Shown here: piece after piece, positions 1-9,114 of the stretch
Numbering within the stretch: position 1 is the stretch's first letter
How the letters are laid out: the number at the start of each line of letters is the position of its first letter
Assembly: GCF_019492185.1 (NCBI RefSeq)
Contig: NZ_JAICCF010000004.1
Location: 124,001-188,000, forward strand
Length of the DNA: 64,000 nt
Direction of reading: 5' to 3'
Origin: Chitinophaga rhizophila
GTDB lineage: Bacteria > Bacteroidota > Bacteroidia > Chitinophagales > Chitinophagaceae
Translations under genes and position numbers: made by a program
The notes under the pieces: generated by a model
What the model was told of the DNA's origin: nothing
What the model saw: only the letters and a program-made list of their open reading frames with translations
Databases searched by the model: none

Positions 1-705
1 AGAAAAGCTCGTCGTAAGTGTCTGCACTTGTCCGGAGCCGTCTACATACACCAGGGAAAAGTTCTTTGTCGTTGGATTGATACCCACCTGTAACCGGATG
101 CCGTCAGAGAACTCCAGGTACAACCAGGGATTTGAGAAAATGTAACTTCCTGCATTATTAATGAGCGTAGCCAAACTTCCTGCGGTATAAGCGGCTGCTT
201 CTGCGGCTGTTGCTCTGACCAATATCATGCGGGTATTGTTGGCTATACCTGTCAGCTTAATAGTATCTGTAGTTACTGTATCAATGCTGTACTCAAAGTC
301 AATGGAATACCCAAGACCGGTTACACCTCCAAAGACATTCGGATCAGGGTCTGCCAATAAATGCAGATATGAGTAGGTGTCAAATAAGAGGGAAGGCCGT
401 TGTACTGCTTTGAGGCGGTAGCTACTTTCCATAGACTCGGCTGCGGCGTCCAGGTTGATGTCACTTTGCATGGTTACACGGTCATTAGCGCCAAACTTGA
501 AATAGAAGGAATAGCCACCTCCGTCCTCCGGATATACTGCCGTTTTCCATCCATTCGCACTTCCTGTAAGCGCTGTTTTATATTCCTGGAGTGCCTGCGC
601 CATCCGGTCTTCCGGCTTTTCACCGAAAACAGATTCGGTCTTATCCTTTGAACAGGCGGCAAAGAAAAACGCCAGTAGTATGATATATATTCTATTATAG
701 AGCAT
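1..705 (-). CDS. DUF4302-type lipoprotein, C-terminus cut by window edge
   Basis: Reading the minus strand from the ATG at 705 gives 235 codons without a stop before the edge. The product starts with a lipoprotein signal (MLYNRIYIILLAFFFAACSKD, Cys about residue 18), so it should sit in the outer or inner membrane facing outwards. The following segment (FGEKPEDRMAQALQEYKTAL and then NGWKT) resembles DUF4302 proteins of Bacteroidota, which are commonly encoded next to SusC/SusD and a zinc-metallohydrolase lipoprotein, exactly as here. It starts 10 bases after the metallohydrolase gene and is probably its operon partner. Molecular function is unknown; a surface component of the import system is an inference. 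The family call rests on recognition of the N-terminal motif and on context. Confidence 0.8.
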   Translation of the reverse strand, partial: MLYNRIYIILLAFFFAACSKDKTESVFGEKPEDRMAQALQEYKTALTGSANGWKTAVYPEDGGGYSFYFKFGANDRVTMQSDINLDAAAESMESSYRLKAVQRPSLLFDTYSYLHLLADPDPNVFGGVTGLGYSIDFEYSIDTVTTDTIKLTGIANNTRMILVRATAAEAAAYTAGSLATLINNAGSYIFSNPWLYLEFSDGIRLQVGINPTTKNFSLVYVDGSGQVQTLTTSFS

Positions 706-715
706 TTGTCCGGGT

Positions 716-1570
716 TTATAGGTTATCAATGGCGGTCTGTACACGTTCCTGCAAACGATAGAAGTCGATGTTGTAGTTCTCCATAAAATAGCGGACTATG
801 ATCTCTTCCTTTTGTCTGAATTTCGGTAGTACGTCATCCGGTGCTTCTGCAATAATGGCTTCATAGCCGTCTTTTCCTTCTACCAGCATGGTAGCAATCA
901 TCTCAACAAAATCCTCATCGGGTGCGCTACGGGCATATTGCGTGATGAAACCCCTGTCAAGTGCCTCCTGCAAAGTATAGTCATTCCAGCTGCCAGTATA
1001 ACCGGTGGATATGCGCTTATATTCTACCGGGTATAGTATCGTCTGATGCAGGATGTGTGCAAATTCGTGATGAATAGTGTGCAGCATCTGTCTTACAAAG
1101 GGCTTGTCGGTAAGCACAAACTCGTTGAGCCAGAACAACACGATTTTACGGCCACCTTCTGCGGTACCCAGGGTGATGGTATTATTGGAGTTAAACTGCG
1201 GACTCCCTACCAGCACGAACTGCTTCTGACAGTAGGTCTTGAAGAAGGTCTCTCCGGCTTCGGCAACATAAGGGGCAATCCAGGTTTGCTGGATACTGCT
1301 CATTACCGGTCTGATCTTACTCTCCATTACGGGAACCAGTGTCTTGTCCAGTGTCAGTTCGTAGCGTTCAAAACGATATTTCACCTCAATATTATAAGGT
1401 TTGGTGAATACGGAATCCAGCCAAGTATCAAGTGGACCTTTTTCCCAGGTCTCGCCACCAAGGCCGGGGATGTTCACACTGTTTATCTTTTCATCCTTTG
1501 AGCAACCCGTCAGGCTTGCAAGGATGATTACTATCATGAGCAATTTTATCTGCATCTGTTTCATAATCAA
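716..1570 (-). CDS. Substrate import-associated zinc metallohydrolase lipoprotein
   Basis: A 284-residue lipoprotein (LASLTGCSKDE, lipobox Cys about residue 23) with a zincin motif HHEFAHILH, that is HExxH with a third His three residues later, about residues 168-176. This matches the family of metallohydrolase lipoproteins found beside TonB-dependent SusC/SusD pairs in Bacteroidota (TIGR04549-like). It lies 14 bases downstream of susD and 10 bases upstream of the DUF4302 gene, so the four genes from 6464 to below 1 look like one transcript. Presumed to act at the cell surface, possibly clipping a peptide or releasing a bound ligand; no substrate is known. HExxH supports metal binding, but activity is inferred. 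Confidence 0.85.
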   Translation of the reverse strand: MIMKQMQIKLLMIVIILASLTGCSKDEKINSVNIPGLGGETWEKGPLDTWLDSVFTKPYNIEVKYRFERYELTLDKTLVPVMESKIRPVMSSIQQTWIAPYVAEAGETFFKTYCQKQFVLVGSPQFNSNNTITLGTAEGGRKIVLFWLNEFVLTDKPFVRQMLHTIHHEFAHILHQTILYPVEYKRISTGYTGSWNDYTLQEALDRGFITQYARSAPDEDFVEMIATMLVEGKDGYEAIIAEAPDDVLPKFRQKEEIIVRYFMENYNIDFYRLQERVQTAIDNL

Positions 1571-1584
1571 TTTAGTTTTGCCGT

Positions 1585-3045
1585 TTAACGGGGATTCTGC
1601 TCAACGCCGGCCAGTACCACTTCCTGCGGTAACTGGAACAGGCGTCGCTTGTCATCTGGTGCGAGTGTTTCAGACTCTCCGCCCACACTGGTATGTACTA
1701 CAGGGATCTCGTACCGTAGGATATCAAACCAGCGCATGCCTTCCTGTATAAATTCCGCCCGTTTGAAGTCGAGTAGTGCGTTCAGCAACCCTGTCTTTAC
1801 ATCGGAAGTATTATAGAAATTGCGAAGTGCAGCATTGGTGATGCGGTATTCACTGGAGTAGTCTTCAATACGCATACTCGCGTAGTCATCCAGGTCGTTC
1901 CTGGCAGCGGTAAGATTGCCCAGGTAGATATTAGCTTCGGCCCTGTTAAATAACGCTTCCTCTGCTGTGAAAAGCGGGAAAATGGTATAAGGCACGCCGA
2001 TGTCTGCATTAGCGCTGGAACGCACGAAGTGCTCCCTGAATTTCAGCACTATCCAGTTTTCTGTATTGCCACCTCTGTAGTACAACGGCTGTACCCAGCT
2101 GGCACCTGTTACATTTGGATAGATGAACAGCTCATATACCAGGTCAGTTCTGAGGCCATAACGATAGCTGGCTACATTCCTGGCCCAGTTAGACGGACCT
2201 TCTGCCAGCAGCAGATTGGCTGTTTCAGATGCTTTGGTATAGATGGCCTCCATCTCGTTACCTGTCAGCTGACTATACACTGTCACCCATGGACGGAGAT
2301 TTGTTTTAAAGTTTCCGCCGGGGAAGACGTTATTAGCGTAGGTCACCACTTTCTGATAGTCCTTTTTAAACAGGTAAAAGCGGGCTGCAAATGCATTGGC
2401 AGCTGCTTTGTTAAAGTGATATTTAGGCACTTTATAGGAGGCGTTATCCAGCAGCGGCATGCCTTCCAGCAGGTCTTTTTCTATCTGCTCATATACGTAG
2501 GCAACGGTCTTTCTTTCATATTTCCCGTTCACTACTTTCTCAGGTGCCGTCACATAAGGAATACCCACGTCTTGTGCTGAAGTGGTGGCATTATAGACCT
2601 TGGAGAACAATGTTACCAGCATAAAGTGATTGTATGCACGGGCTACAAGCGCTTCCCCTTTCTGTGCATTATAGTCTTCCGGATTCTCTGCTATAGCTAT
2701 TGCTTCCAACGCCTGGTTACAGGCAGCGATAGACTGGTAACAGGCATTCCAGTAGTTGGTAGGAGTACCCTGATCTCTTTCCAGTACATCCCGGAAAAAA
2801 TAAGGATTGGTATTTACGGGCTCACTGACGAAAGCACCGGTACCCTTATCGGCTGCGTTATCAGATGCGGCCTCGGTAAAGGTAGCATAGTCGGCCTGCG
2901 GGTACGCTGTAGCCAGTAACTCGGCCACCTTCTCAACAGTATTCAACTGGGTACGCTGATCCGGCGACTGCTCCAGGTATTTTTTACATCCTGCAGAAGC
3001 GATCAGCATTATGGCAATTATATAGTAAGTTGTTTTTTTCATCAT
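1585..3045 (-). CDS. SusD/RagB-family outer-membrane nutrient-binding lipoprotein
   Basis: A 486-residue lipoprotein (MLIASAGCKKYLEQSPDQ, Cys about residue 20) with the features of SusD/RagB proteins: the early KKYLEQSPD segment, a TPR-like helical region with NHFMLVTLFSKVYN (about 140-155), and the C-terminal FKRAEFIQEGMRWFDILRYE block typical of SusD C-termini. SusD proteins cap the SusC barrel and bind the ligand at the surface. Encoded 14 bases after the susC gene. The partner lipoproteins are a metallohydrolase and DUF4302 rather than glycosidases, so the ligand is probably not a simple polysaccharide; it cannot be named from the sequence. Confidence 0.95.
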   Translation of the reverse strand: MMKKTTYYIIAIMLIASAGCKKYLEQSPDQRTQLNTVEKVAELLATAYPQADYATFTEAASDNAADKGTGAFVSEPVNTNPYFFRDVLERDQGTPTNYWNACYQSIAACNQALEAIAIAENPEDYNAQKGEALVARAYNHFMLVTLFSKVYNATTSAQDVGIPYVTAPEKVVNGKYERKTVAYVYEQIEKDLLEGMPLLDNASYKVPKYHFNKAAANAFAARFYLFKKDYQKVVTYANNVFPGGNFKTNLRPWVTVYSQLTGNEMEAIYTKASETANLLLAEGPSNWARNVASYRYGLRTDLVYELFIYPNVTGASWVQPLYYRGGNTENWIVLKFREHFVRSSANADIGVPYTIFPLFTAEEALFNRAEANIYLGNLTAARNDLDDYASMRIEDYSSEYRITNAALRNFYNTSDVKTGLLNALLDFKRAEFIQEGMRWFDILRYEIPVVHTSVGGESETLAPDDKRRLFQLPQEVVLAGVEQNPR

Positions 3046-3059
3046 TGCTTCGTTTTAAA

Positions 3060-6000
3060 TTACAGACCGGCTTTCACAGAAAAAGTGAATTGTCTGGGTA
3101 TAGGCAAAGCCACACCGCCGGAGTTAAAGAACTCAGGATCCTGACCGTTAAGGCGGTCATCAGAATAGATCAGCCAAAGGTTATTGGCGACTAAGCTTAC
3201 AGACAGATTATTAAAACCAGCCCGGCGTATTGCCTTTGGAGGCAGGTTATATGAAAGAGATACCTGCTTCAGTCTGACAAAATCGCCATTAGCTACACGA
3301 GCTGTTGAATAGTTGTAATTGTTGTAAGGATAGGCTCCATCCAGCTTTGAAAATCCCAGTTTGTCCAGTACCGAAGGTACGTTAGTTCGGTCCTCATCTC
3401 CCGGCAGTGTCCAACGATTTAGAAAATCATTTGAACTGGCATCCAGGTCGGTATACTGCTGCCTGAATCCTGGGTTCAGCCTGATTTTGTTACCCGAACT
3501 ATACGTTACCAGGGCGGAGAGGGAGAAGTTGCTATACCGCAGTGTATTATACCAGCCTCCGGTCAGCGTAGGGTCTACCGGGCCATTATATACCAGGTTC
3601 TGAATCCTGTCACTCTGCAGGTACACGTTGCCACTCTTATTACCATCCTGGTTGGTAAATACCGGGGTACCATCCTTCGGGTTCAGGCCCTCAAACGGAA
3701 TAGAGTAAAGTCCGCGCACGGGATGACCTACTGTTGCACCACCTTCTGCTACCACAAGGTCCCAGATGATAGGAATGTTTTCCAGTTTAGTGATCTTTCC
3801 TTTGTTGTAACCAACGGTTAACTGTGTGCGCAGTCCCCAGTCTTTCTGGTCTACTATCTTATAAGCCAGTGTTGCTTCCACACCATGCGATTTCATATCT
3901 CCATAGTTGGCAATCTTTGTCCCCTCACCACCAATGCCGGAGGTACGGATAGGGCCAATCAGGTCAAAGCCATTCCGCAGGTAACCATCAATAGTAAAGG
4001 TCAGTTTATCCTGAAAGAAACCAGCGTCTATACCGATGTTGGTCTCATACTGCTTTTCCCAGGTAAGCTGGGAGTTCTCGAGGCTCTGGATATAGATAAC
4101 CGATTCAATCTCGGATAAATAAGGGCGGTTAGCACTCCTGTTCTGTAACACCACGCTGGAGTTACGCGCATTACCCATACTACCGGTCAGGCCGTAGGTA
4201 GCTCTCAGGGTTAACCTGTTCACGGTTTCCTGTCTGCGCATGAAGTCTTCAGTATCCACGTTCCATGATCCGCTCACATTCCAGGTAGGCAGCCAACGTG
4301 CGGTACGGGATTCGCCCAGCAAGTTAGAACCATCATACCTGATACTGGCGTTAAAGTTGTATTTGCCCTTGTAGGAGTATGCTGCATTCGCCAGATATGC
4401 CAGGTAGCGGTCATAGTTCTGGGACATACCATAATAGTTGAAGTTGTTCTCTACATTCTGCTTGATCACATTCGGATCGATGAACGGTACACCTCCTTTG
4501 TCAAATTGATATCCATAACCGTCAAACTGCCTGTTCTGGCGGTTGGCGTACCGTAGTTCCTGAGATCCGAGGAAGTTAACCATATGTACATCATTCCAGT
4601 TCTTACTCCATTCCACCATGTTGCGGAAGTAGTAACTTACCAGGTAATCATCTTCGGTAGTATAGATACCGCCATAAGGTAGTACCACTACAGGTTCTGC
4701 CTCCGGATCATCGGGGTTGCGGTAGAGGAAGCGGTTACGCTGGCGGATGGTAGCATCGCCTGCTGCCCGGTACGCCTGCGGCATGTTGGAGTTCTCCTTG
4801 ATCTTGTGCTCCTGGGTGGATTTCACATAACGGATATTACCCAGGAAGGTATATTTCAGGTTCTTTAGGATCTTGTAAGAGAAATCGCCCTGTAGTTTTA
4901 TATCGAGCTGGCTGAGATCAATCAGGTTGTTATTCATCTCGTTCACGATATTAAAAGGAGCGTAGTTCCGCGTAAAGTATTCAAGATTACCTCGCTCATC
5001 ATAAGCTGTCAGCGCCCGGCTGGTATTAAGGGCGTAACTGTATGGGTTGATGTCAAAGTCCCGGTCAAACTGTCCGCTTACAGGGTTACTGTTCCTGTTC
5101 AGGGTACCCGGTACGCGCTGGTCACGGATGACTGCCTGGGTAATGAAGCCGAAGGATACTTTATCATTGATATTGTAGTTGGCTCTTACATTACCGGTAA
5201 AGCGCTTCAGTTTATCTGCGAGCGTCCAGCCCTGGTCCTGCAGGAAACTGGTAGATACGTACAGCTGGGATTTGTCTGTACCGGAAGATACGCTCAACGA
5301 GTGCTCCTGCATGAATGAGTTCCTGAATAACACGTCGAACCAGTTGGTATTGGCTTTGGCATACCGCTCCAGGAACTGGCGTTTCGACTCCGGACTGTTA
5401 TACAGGCCGAAGCTGCCATTAGTAGCGTTATAGGTATCAATGAGGTTATACATTTTGGTATACACACCGCCATTCTCTGCCCGCGTAGCGTCAGAGTGGT
5501 TGAGCCAGCCTTTCAGGGACAGCTCATTGTAAAAAGCCATCTGGTCGTCCGAGTTCATAATGTCAAACTGATCGTAGGTAGGACGCAGGTAAGTAGAGTA
5601 ATTACCGGTATAAGAGATCACTGGTTTGCCGACTTTACCTTTCTTTGTGGTGACTACCACTACGCCGTTCATGGCACGTGCGCCATATAATGCGGTAGCT
5701 GCCGCGTCTTTCAGGATCTGGAAGCTCTCAATGTCGTCTGAGTTGAGTCCGGCAACAGAAGAACCCAGCAGGGTAGCAGGGTTACCGGTGGACAGCTGCT
5801 CGTTGGATACATTAATAACGTCTTCCAGTACAACGCCATCTACCACCCAAAGAGGCTTATTATCTCCGGTGATGGAGGTAGCGCCACGCACCCGGATCTT
5901 GGGTGCAGCGCCGAAGGTGCCTGATACGTTCTGCACGCTTACACCGGCTACCTGACCTTCCAGCATACGGCTTACATCAGCAATACCATCACGCTTGATA

Positions 6001-6464
6001 TCGGAGGCTTTAACATTAGTCGCAGCTCCGGTGAAGAGCTTACGGTCGATTGTCTGGTAGCCGGTCACAACTACCTCTTTCAGTGCACTTACATCTTCTT
6101 CGAGAATGATGTTCACGGGTTCGGTGGTCGCTTTGGCTTCTCTGGATTTGTAGCCGACCATGGAAAAGGTTAGGGTGGCACCTTTCTTAACTTTTAAGGT
6201 AAATGCGCCTGCGGCGTCAGTCACCGTTCCGTTTGTAGTGCCTTTCTCAATCACGTTGATACCAGGGATGGCTTCCGGGCGACCGTTCTTGCCATAGATC
6301 CGGACAACCCCGGTAATGGTTTCGGTAATGGGTTGCTGGAAAAGGCCATAGGTACCTGGCGAGGCAGTCGTGCTGACTACAGGGGCCGCGGTGGCATGCA
6401 CTTCGCACAATGCACTGCACACAAGCAGGCAAAGCCACTTTGCTTTCGGGTTTAGAATATACAT
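3060..6464 (-). CDS. SusC/RagA-family TonB-linked outer-membrane transporter
   Basis: A 1,134-residue transporter. Order: signal peptide (residues 1-27), a carboxypeptidase-regulatory-like domain (about 48-120, ITGVVRIYGKNGRPEAIPGI), a plug domain carrying the SusC signature ALYGARAMNGVVVVTT (about 255-272), and a 22-strand-type barrel to the C-terminus (ends RQFTFSVKAGL). It transports a ligand across the outer membrane using TonB energy, together with the SusD protein encoded directly downstream. It lacks the STN domain seen in the second SusC of this window (51029), so sigma/anti-sigma signalling is not expected; no sigma factor gene is adjacent. The start at MYILNPKAKW precedes a normal signal sequence. 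Confidence 0.95.
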   Translation of the reverse strand: MYILNPKAKWLCLLVCSALCEVHATAAPVVSTTASPGTYGLFQQPITETITGVVRIYGKNGRPEAIPGINVIEKGTTNGTVTDAAGAFTLKVKKGATLTFSMVGYKSREAKATTEPVNIILEEDVSALKEVVVTGYQTIDRKLFTGAATNVKASDIKRDGIADVSRMLEGQVAGVSVQNVSGTFGAAPKIRVRGATSITGDNKPLWVVDGVVLEDVINVSNEQLSTGNPATLLGSSVAGLNSDDIESFQILKDAAATALYGARAMNGVVVVTTKKGKVGKPVISYTGNYSTYLRPTYDQFDIMNSDDQMAFYNELSLKGWLNHSDATRAENGGVYTKMYNLIDTYNATNGSFGLYNSPESKRQFLERYAKANTNWFDVLFRNSFMQEHSLSVSSGTDKSQLYVSTSFLQDQGWTLADKLKRFTGNVRANYNINDKVSFGFITQAVIRDQRVPGTLNRNSNPVSGQFDRDFDINPYSYALNTSRALTAYDERGNLEYFTRNYAPFNIVNEMNNNLIDLSQLDIKLQGDFSYKILKNLKYTFLGNIRYVKSTQEHKIKENSNMPQAYRAAGDATIRQRNRFLYRNPDDPEAEPVVVLPYGGIYTTEDDYLVSYYFRNMVEWSKNWNDVHMVNFLGSQELRYANRQNRQFDGYGYQFDKGGVPFIDPNVIKQNVENNFNYYGMSQNYDRYLAYLANAAYSYKGKYNFNASIRYDGSNLLGESRTARWLPTWNVSGSWNVDTEDFMRRQETVNRLTLRATYGLTGSMGNARNSSVVLQNRSANRPYLSEIESVIYIQSLENSQLTWEKQYETNIGIDAGFFQDKLTFTIDGYLRNGFDLIGPIRTSGIGGEGTKIANYGDMKSHGVEATLAYKIVDQKDWGLRTQLTVGYNKGKITKLENIPIIWDLVVAEGGATVGHPVRGLYSIPFEGLNPKDGTPVFTNQDGNKSGNVYLQSDRIQNLVYNGPVDPTLTGGWYNTLRYSNFSLSALVTYSSGNKIRLNPGFRQQYTDLDASSNDFLNRWTLPGDEDRTNVPSVLDKLGFSKLDGAYPYNNYNYSTARVANGDFVRLKQVSLSYNLPPKAIRRAGFNNLSVSLVANNLWLIYSDDRLNGQDPEFFNSGGVALPIPRQFTFSVKAGL

Positions 6465-6645
6465 ACTTCAGATTTTGGTTGCCCGTCAACGAGCTAAAAG
6501 AAAAAAAAATATACTAATATATACTGCTCACGTCAATTAATAACTCAGGACAAATTCGGGCTTTCTACATACAGATTTCAGTCACAAACCCCTACACTAA
6601 CTTACGCAATATTTTCGTTTTCTTTGTGCATCAATCCAACACGTT

Positions 6646-7626
6646 TTGCAGAGAAGAGAACTTCGGGTGATACTGGTATCACTGATCGTCAGTTTTATAT
6701 TAACCGGAACCAAGTTTGCCGCCTGGTTCATGACCCATTCTGTGGCTATCCTATCCGACGCTTTAGAATCTATCATCAATGTCGTAGCCGGGGCTTTCGC
6801 CTGTTATAGTATTTACCTCACCGGCAAACCCAAAGATCAGAATCACCCCTATGGCCATGGAAAGGTAGAGTTCTTTTCCATCGGGTTTGAAGGTGCTATG
6901 ATATTTATAGCCGGCTGCCTTATCCTGTTCAAAGCCGCCCAGTACTTCTTTATTCCAACCGAACTGCATAAATTGGATCAGGGTGTCTGGCTGATCGCCG
7001 GAACCACACTGGCTAACCTGATGTTGGGGCTATTCCTGAAAAGAGAAGGGCAAAAACTGAACTCGCTCACCATCTCTGGTAACGCCAAACATATCATGAC
7101 GGATGTATACAGCAGTATCGGACTGATTGCGGCATTATTGGTTATACACCTGACAGGGTGGGAGTGGATTGATCCGGCCGCATCTGCACTGATGGGGGGA
7201 TTGATATTACGGCAGGGATATCAGTTGATGCGTACGTCTATCTCCGGACTGATGGATGAAACAGACATGCATGTGGTGGATAAGGTGATACAGGTATTAT
7301 CTGCAAACAGAAGAGAGAATTGGATAGACATTCATAATATGCGTGTACAGCAATATGGCAATAATTATCACATTGATTGCCACCTTACGCTGCCTTATTA
7401 TCTTGAACTCAGCGATGCGCATGATGAGCTGAAAGCGATTGAGCACCTCGTGAATGCCTCATTTGCTTCGGGAGAAGTGGAATTTTTTATCCATATAGAT
7501 CCCTGCATACCTTCCTGTTGTCATTACTGCCGGCTGGAGAAGTGCCCGGTGAGACAGGAGGTCTTTACGGGTACCATTGTATGGACGAAGGAGAACGTGT
7601 TGCCTAACAGGAAGCATGGGGAGTAA
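6646..7626 (+). CDS. Cation diffusion facilitator (CDF) divalent metal exporter
   Basis: A 326-residue CDF protein with six predicted membrane segments. Metal-site motifs are visible in helix 2 (SVAILSDALESIINV, about 32-46, with Asp and Glu) and helix 5 (HIMTD, His/Asp pair, about 146-150); HPYGHGKVEF (about 67-76) is a CDF hallmark. It would export Zn, Fe, Co or Mn by proton antiport at the inner membrane. No ATG lies between the upstream in-frame TAA at 6598 and the conserved first helix, so the start is TTG at 6646. The C-terminal cytoplasmic domain ends with a cysteine cluster (CIPSCCHYCRLEKC, about 286-299), a likely extra metal site. Its stop abuts the stop of the convergent serine hydrolase gene. 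Confidence 0.93.
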   Translation: MQRRELRVILVSLIVSFILTGTKFAAWFMTHSVAILSDALESIINVVAGAFACYSIYLTGKPKDQNHPYGHGKVEFFSIGFEGAMIFIAGCLILFKAAQYFFIPTELHKLDQGVWLIAGTTLANLMLGLFLKREGQKLNSLTISGNAKHIMTDVYSSIGLIAALLVIHLTGWEWIDPAASALMGGLILRQGYQLMRTSISGLMDETDMHVVDKVIQVLSANRRENWIDIHNMRVQQYGNNYHIDCHLTLPYYLELSDAHDELKAIEHLVNASFASGEVEFFIHIDPCIPSCCHYCRLEKCPVRQEVFTGTIVWTKENVLPNRKHGE

Positions 7627-8814
7627 TTATTCCTCCCCTTCCTCGGTACCATGGCCTAAGATGGCACTGATGGGTTTTACCGCTCTATAGATATTGCGGT
7701 TATATTTATTCCCGAGAATAATAATAGTAGAAGTATCCTTGATGATACGGTTGAACACAGTATTATTGCCATGCCACCAGCCATTATGATATACAATCTC
7801 GCTGCTGTCAGGATTTATCATTAAACGCCAGCCGAGTCCGTAATTCCGGACGCCTGGACGTTCATTACTATAAGGCGTATAAGCTGCTTTGATCGTCTCA
7901 GGCTTGAACAGCTGACCACTATAAAGGGCCTGGTCCCATTTGAGCATATCGCGCGCGGTACTGTAAATACCTTTATCACCCACTACACCATCAAAGTAAG
8001 TATCCGGTTCCAGCTGACCATTATATTTATGGCTGATAGTCTGATGTGGACGAGCGGCGGCGGTAGGATCATATACAAAGGTATTGTTCATACCGAGCGG
8101 GCCGAAGAAGGTCTGCTGCATGAACGCTGCGTACTTCTGTCCGCTTACCTGTTCAATGATGGCGCCTAACAGCATATAATTGGTATTACAATACTGGAAA
8201 TGTGTTCCCGGCTTATATTGAATACGCGGACGGTGTCTGATCATCAGCTGAATCACATCTTCGTTAGAAAGGAATTTATCCTTATCCGGCCAGATGCTGT
8301 CGCAGAAGTAGAGATAATTAGGCAGGCCGCTCCGGTGGTTGAGCAACATCTCTACGGTAATACCTCTGTATGGAAATTGCGGATAATATTTCTGAATGGA
8401 ATCTGACAGACTGAGCTTTCCTTTTTCCATCAGGGCAAGAACGCCCATGCCGGTAAACGTCTTTGAAACGGAAGCCAGCTGGAAAGACGAACTATCATTG
8501 ATAGCAGAAGTCTTATTACGATAATTTTCCAGGCCATGGTATTTCTCAAAAATCACTACGCCCTTCTTGGCAACGATCATTGAACCGTTAAAGCCGGCGC
8601 GGACCATATTCTGATAAAAGCCGTTTAATTCAGTCTGCTGGGATTTGGTAACGGGGGAGTTGAGAATAGCCAGAGCGGTTTCACTCATCACTTCCGTTCG
8701 TGGGGTATCAGGTTTATTTTTGGTTTCTTTATTGTTCGCGGCATTACTCTGGCAGGCAGTAATGGCATACAAGGCCATACCAGAGACAGTCAATGCGATA
8801 TAAGCTGCTTTCAT
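7627..8814 (-). CDS. Beta-lactamase-family serine hydrolase lipoprotein
   Basis: A 395-residue lipoprotein (GMALYAITACQSNAANN, Cys about residue 21) of the serine beta-lactamase/D-alanyl-D-alanine carboxypeptidase superfamily (class C-like, PF00144). Catalytic motifs: SxxK as SVSK (about 116-119), YxN as YCN (about 208-210) and HxG as HNG in YHNGWWHGNN (near 342). This motif set is common to esterases, peptidases and class C beta-lactamases, so a specific substrate cannot be assigned. It should act in the periplasm. The gene is convergent with the CDF exporter with no bases between the two stop codons and stands alone. Confidence 0.9.
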   Translation of the reverse strand: MKAAYIALTVSGMALYAITACQSNAANNKETKNKPDTPRTEVMSETALAILNSPVTKSQQTELNGFYQNMVRAGFNGSMIVAKKGVVIFEKYHGLENYRNKTSAINDSSSFQLASVSKTFTGMGVLALMEKGKLSLSDSIQKYYPQFPYRGITVEMLLNHRSGLPNYLYFCDSIWPDKDKFLSNEDVIQLMIRHRPRIQYKPGTHFQYCNTNYMLLGAIIEQVSGQKYAAFMQQTFFGPLGMNNTFVYDPTAAARPHQTISHKYNGQLEPDTYFDGVVGDKGIYSTARDMLKWDQALYSGQLFKPETIKAAYTPYSNERPGVRNYGLGWRLMINPDSSEIVYHNGWWHGNNTVFNRIIKDTSTIIILGNKYNRNIYRAVKPISAILGHGTEEGEE

Positions 8815-9114
8815 TCTGCTAGTTAGAGTCGGTTCTGTATCTGCTTAATTGTATAGGTACTAAAATTAGGCCCTAATGAATTGTTACACAAAAAAAACAG
8901 TCGGCAAAACACGATTTTAAAGGTATTTTAAGATTTAAAGGTTAAAAACCCTTAAAAAAGGGCCAAATTTGACTTTAATTTTGACGAAATCAAATTCGGG
9001 GGACACACTGTTTGATATTTGCCTAACATCTTTTAGGTTTGTGCCTTCGTTTCGCCATATAACAATTATTAAGCCAATTGTTCTTTGCAATTGGTAACAC
9101 ATAAAATATAAGCA
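8815..9114. other. Intergenic region upstream of serA
   Basis: A 300-base divergent intergenic region. The left half is AT-rich, with a weak hairpin around 8950-8968 (CCCTTAAAAAAGGG). The right half contains a strong Bacteroidota promoter, listed separately. No small gene is visible. Confidence 0.7.
9011..9041 (+). promoter_or_regulatory. Bacteroidota sigma-ABfr-type promoter for serA
   Basis: TTTG at 9011-9014, a spacer of exactly 19 bases, then TAGGTTTG at 9034-9041 (consensus TAnnTTTG). Transcription should start a few bases after 9041, giving a leader of about 65 bases before the serA ATG at 9115. Confidence 0.8.
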
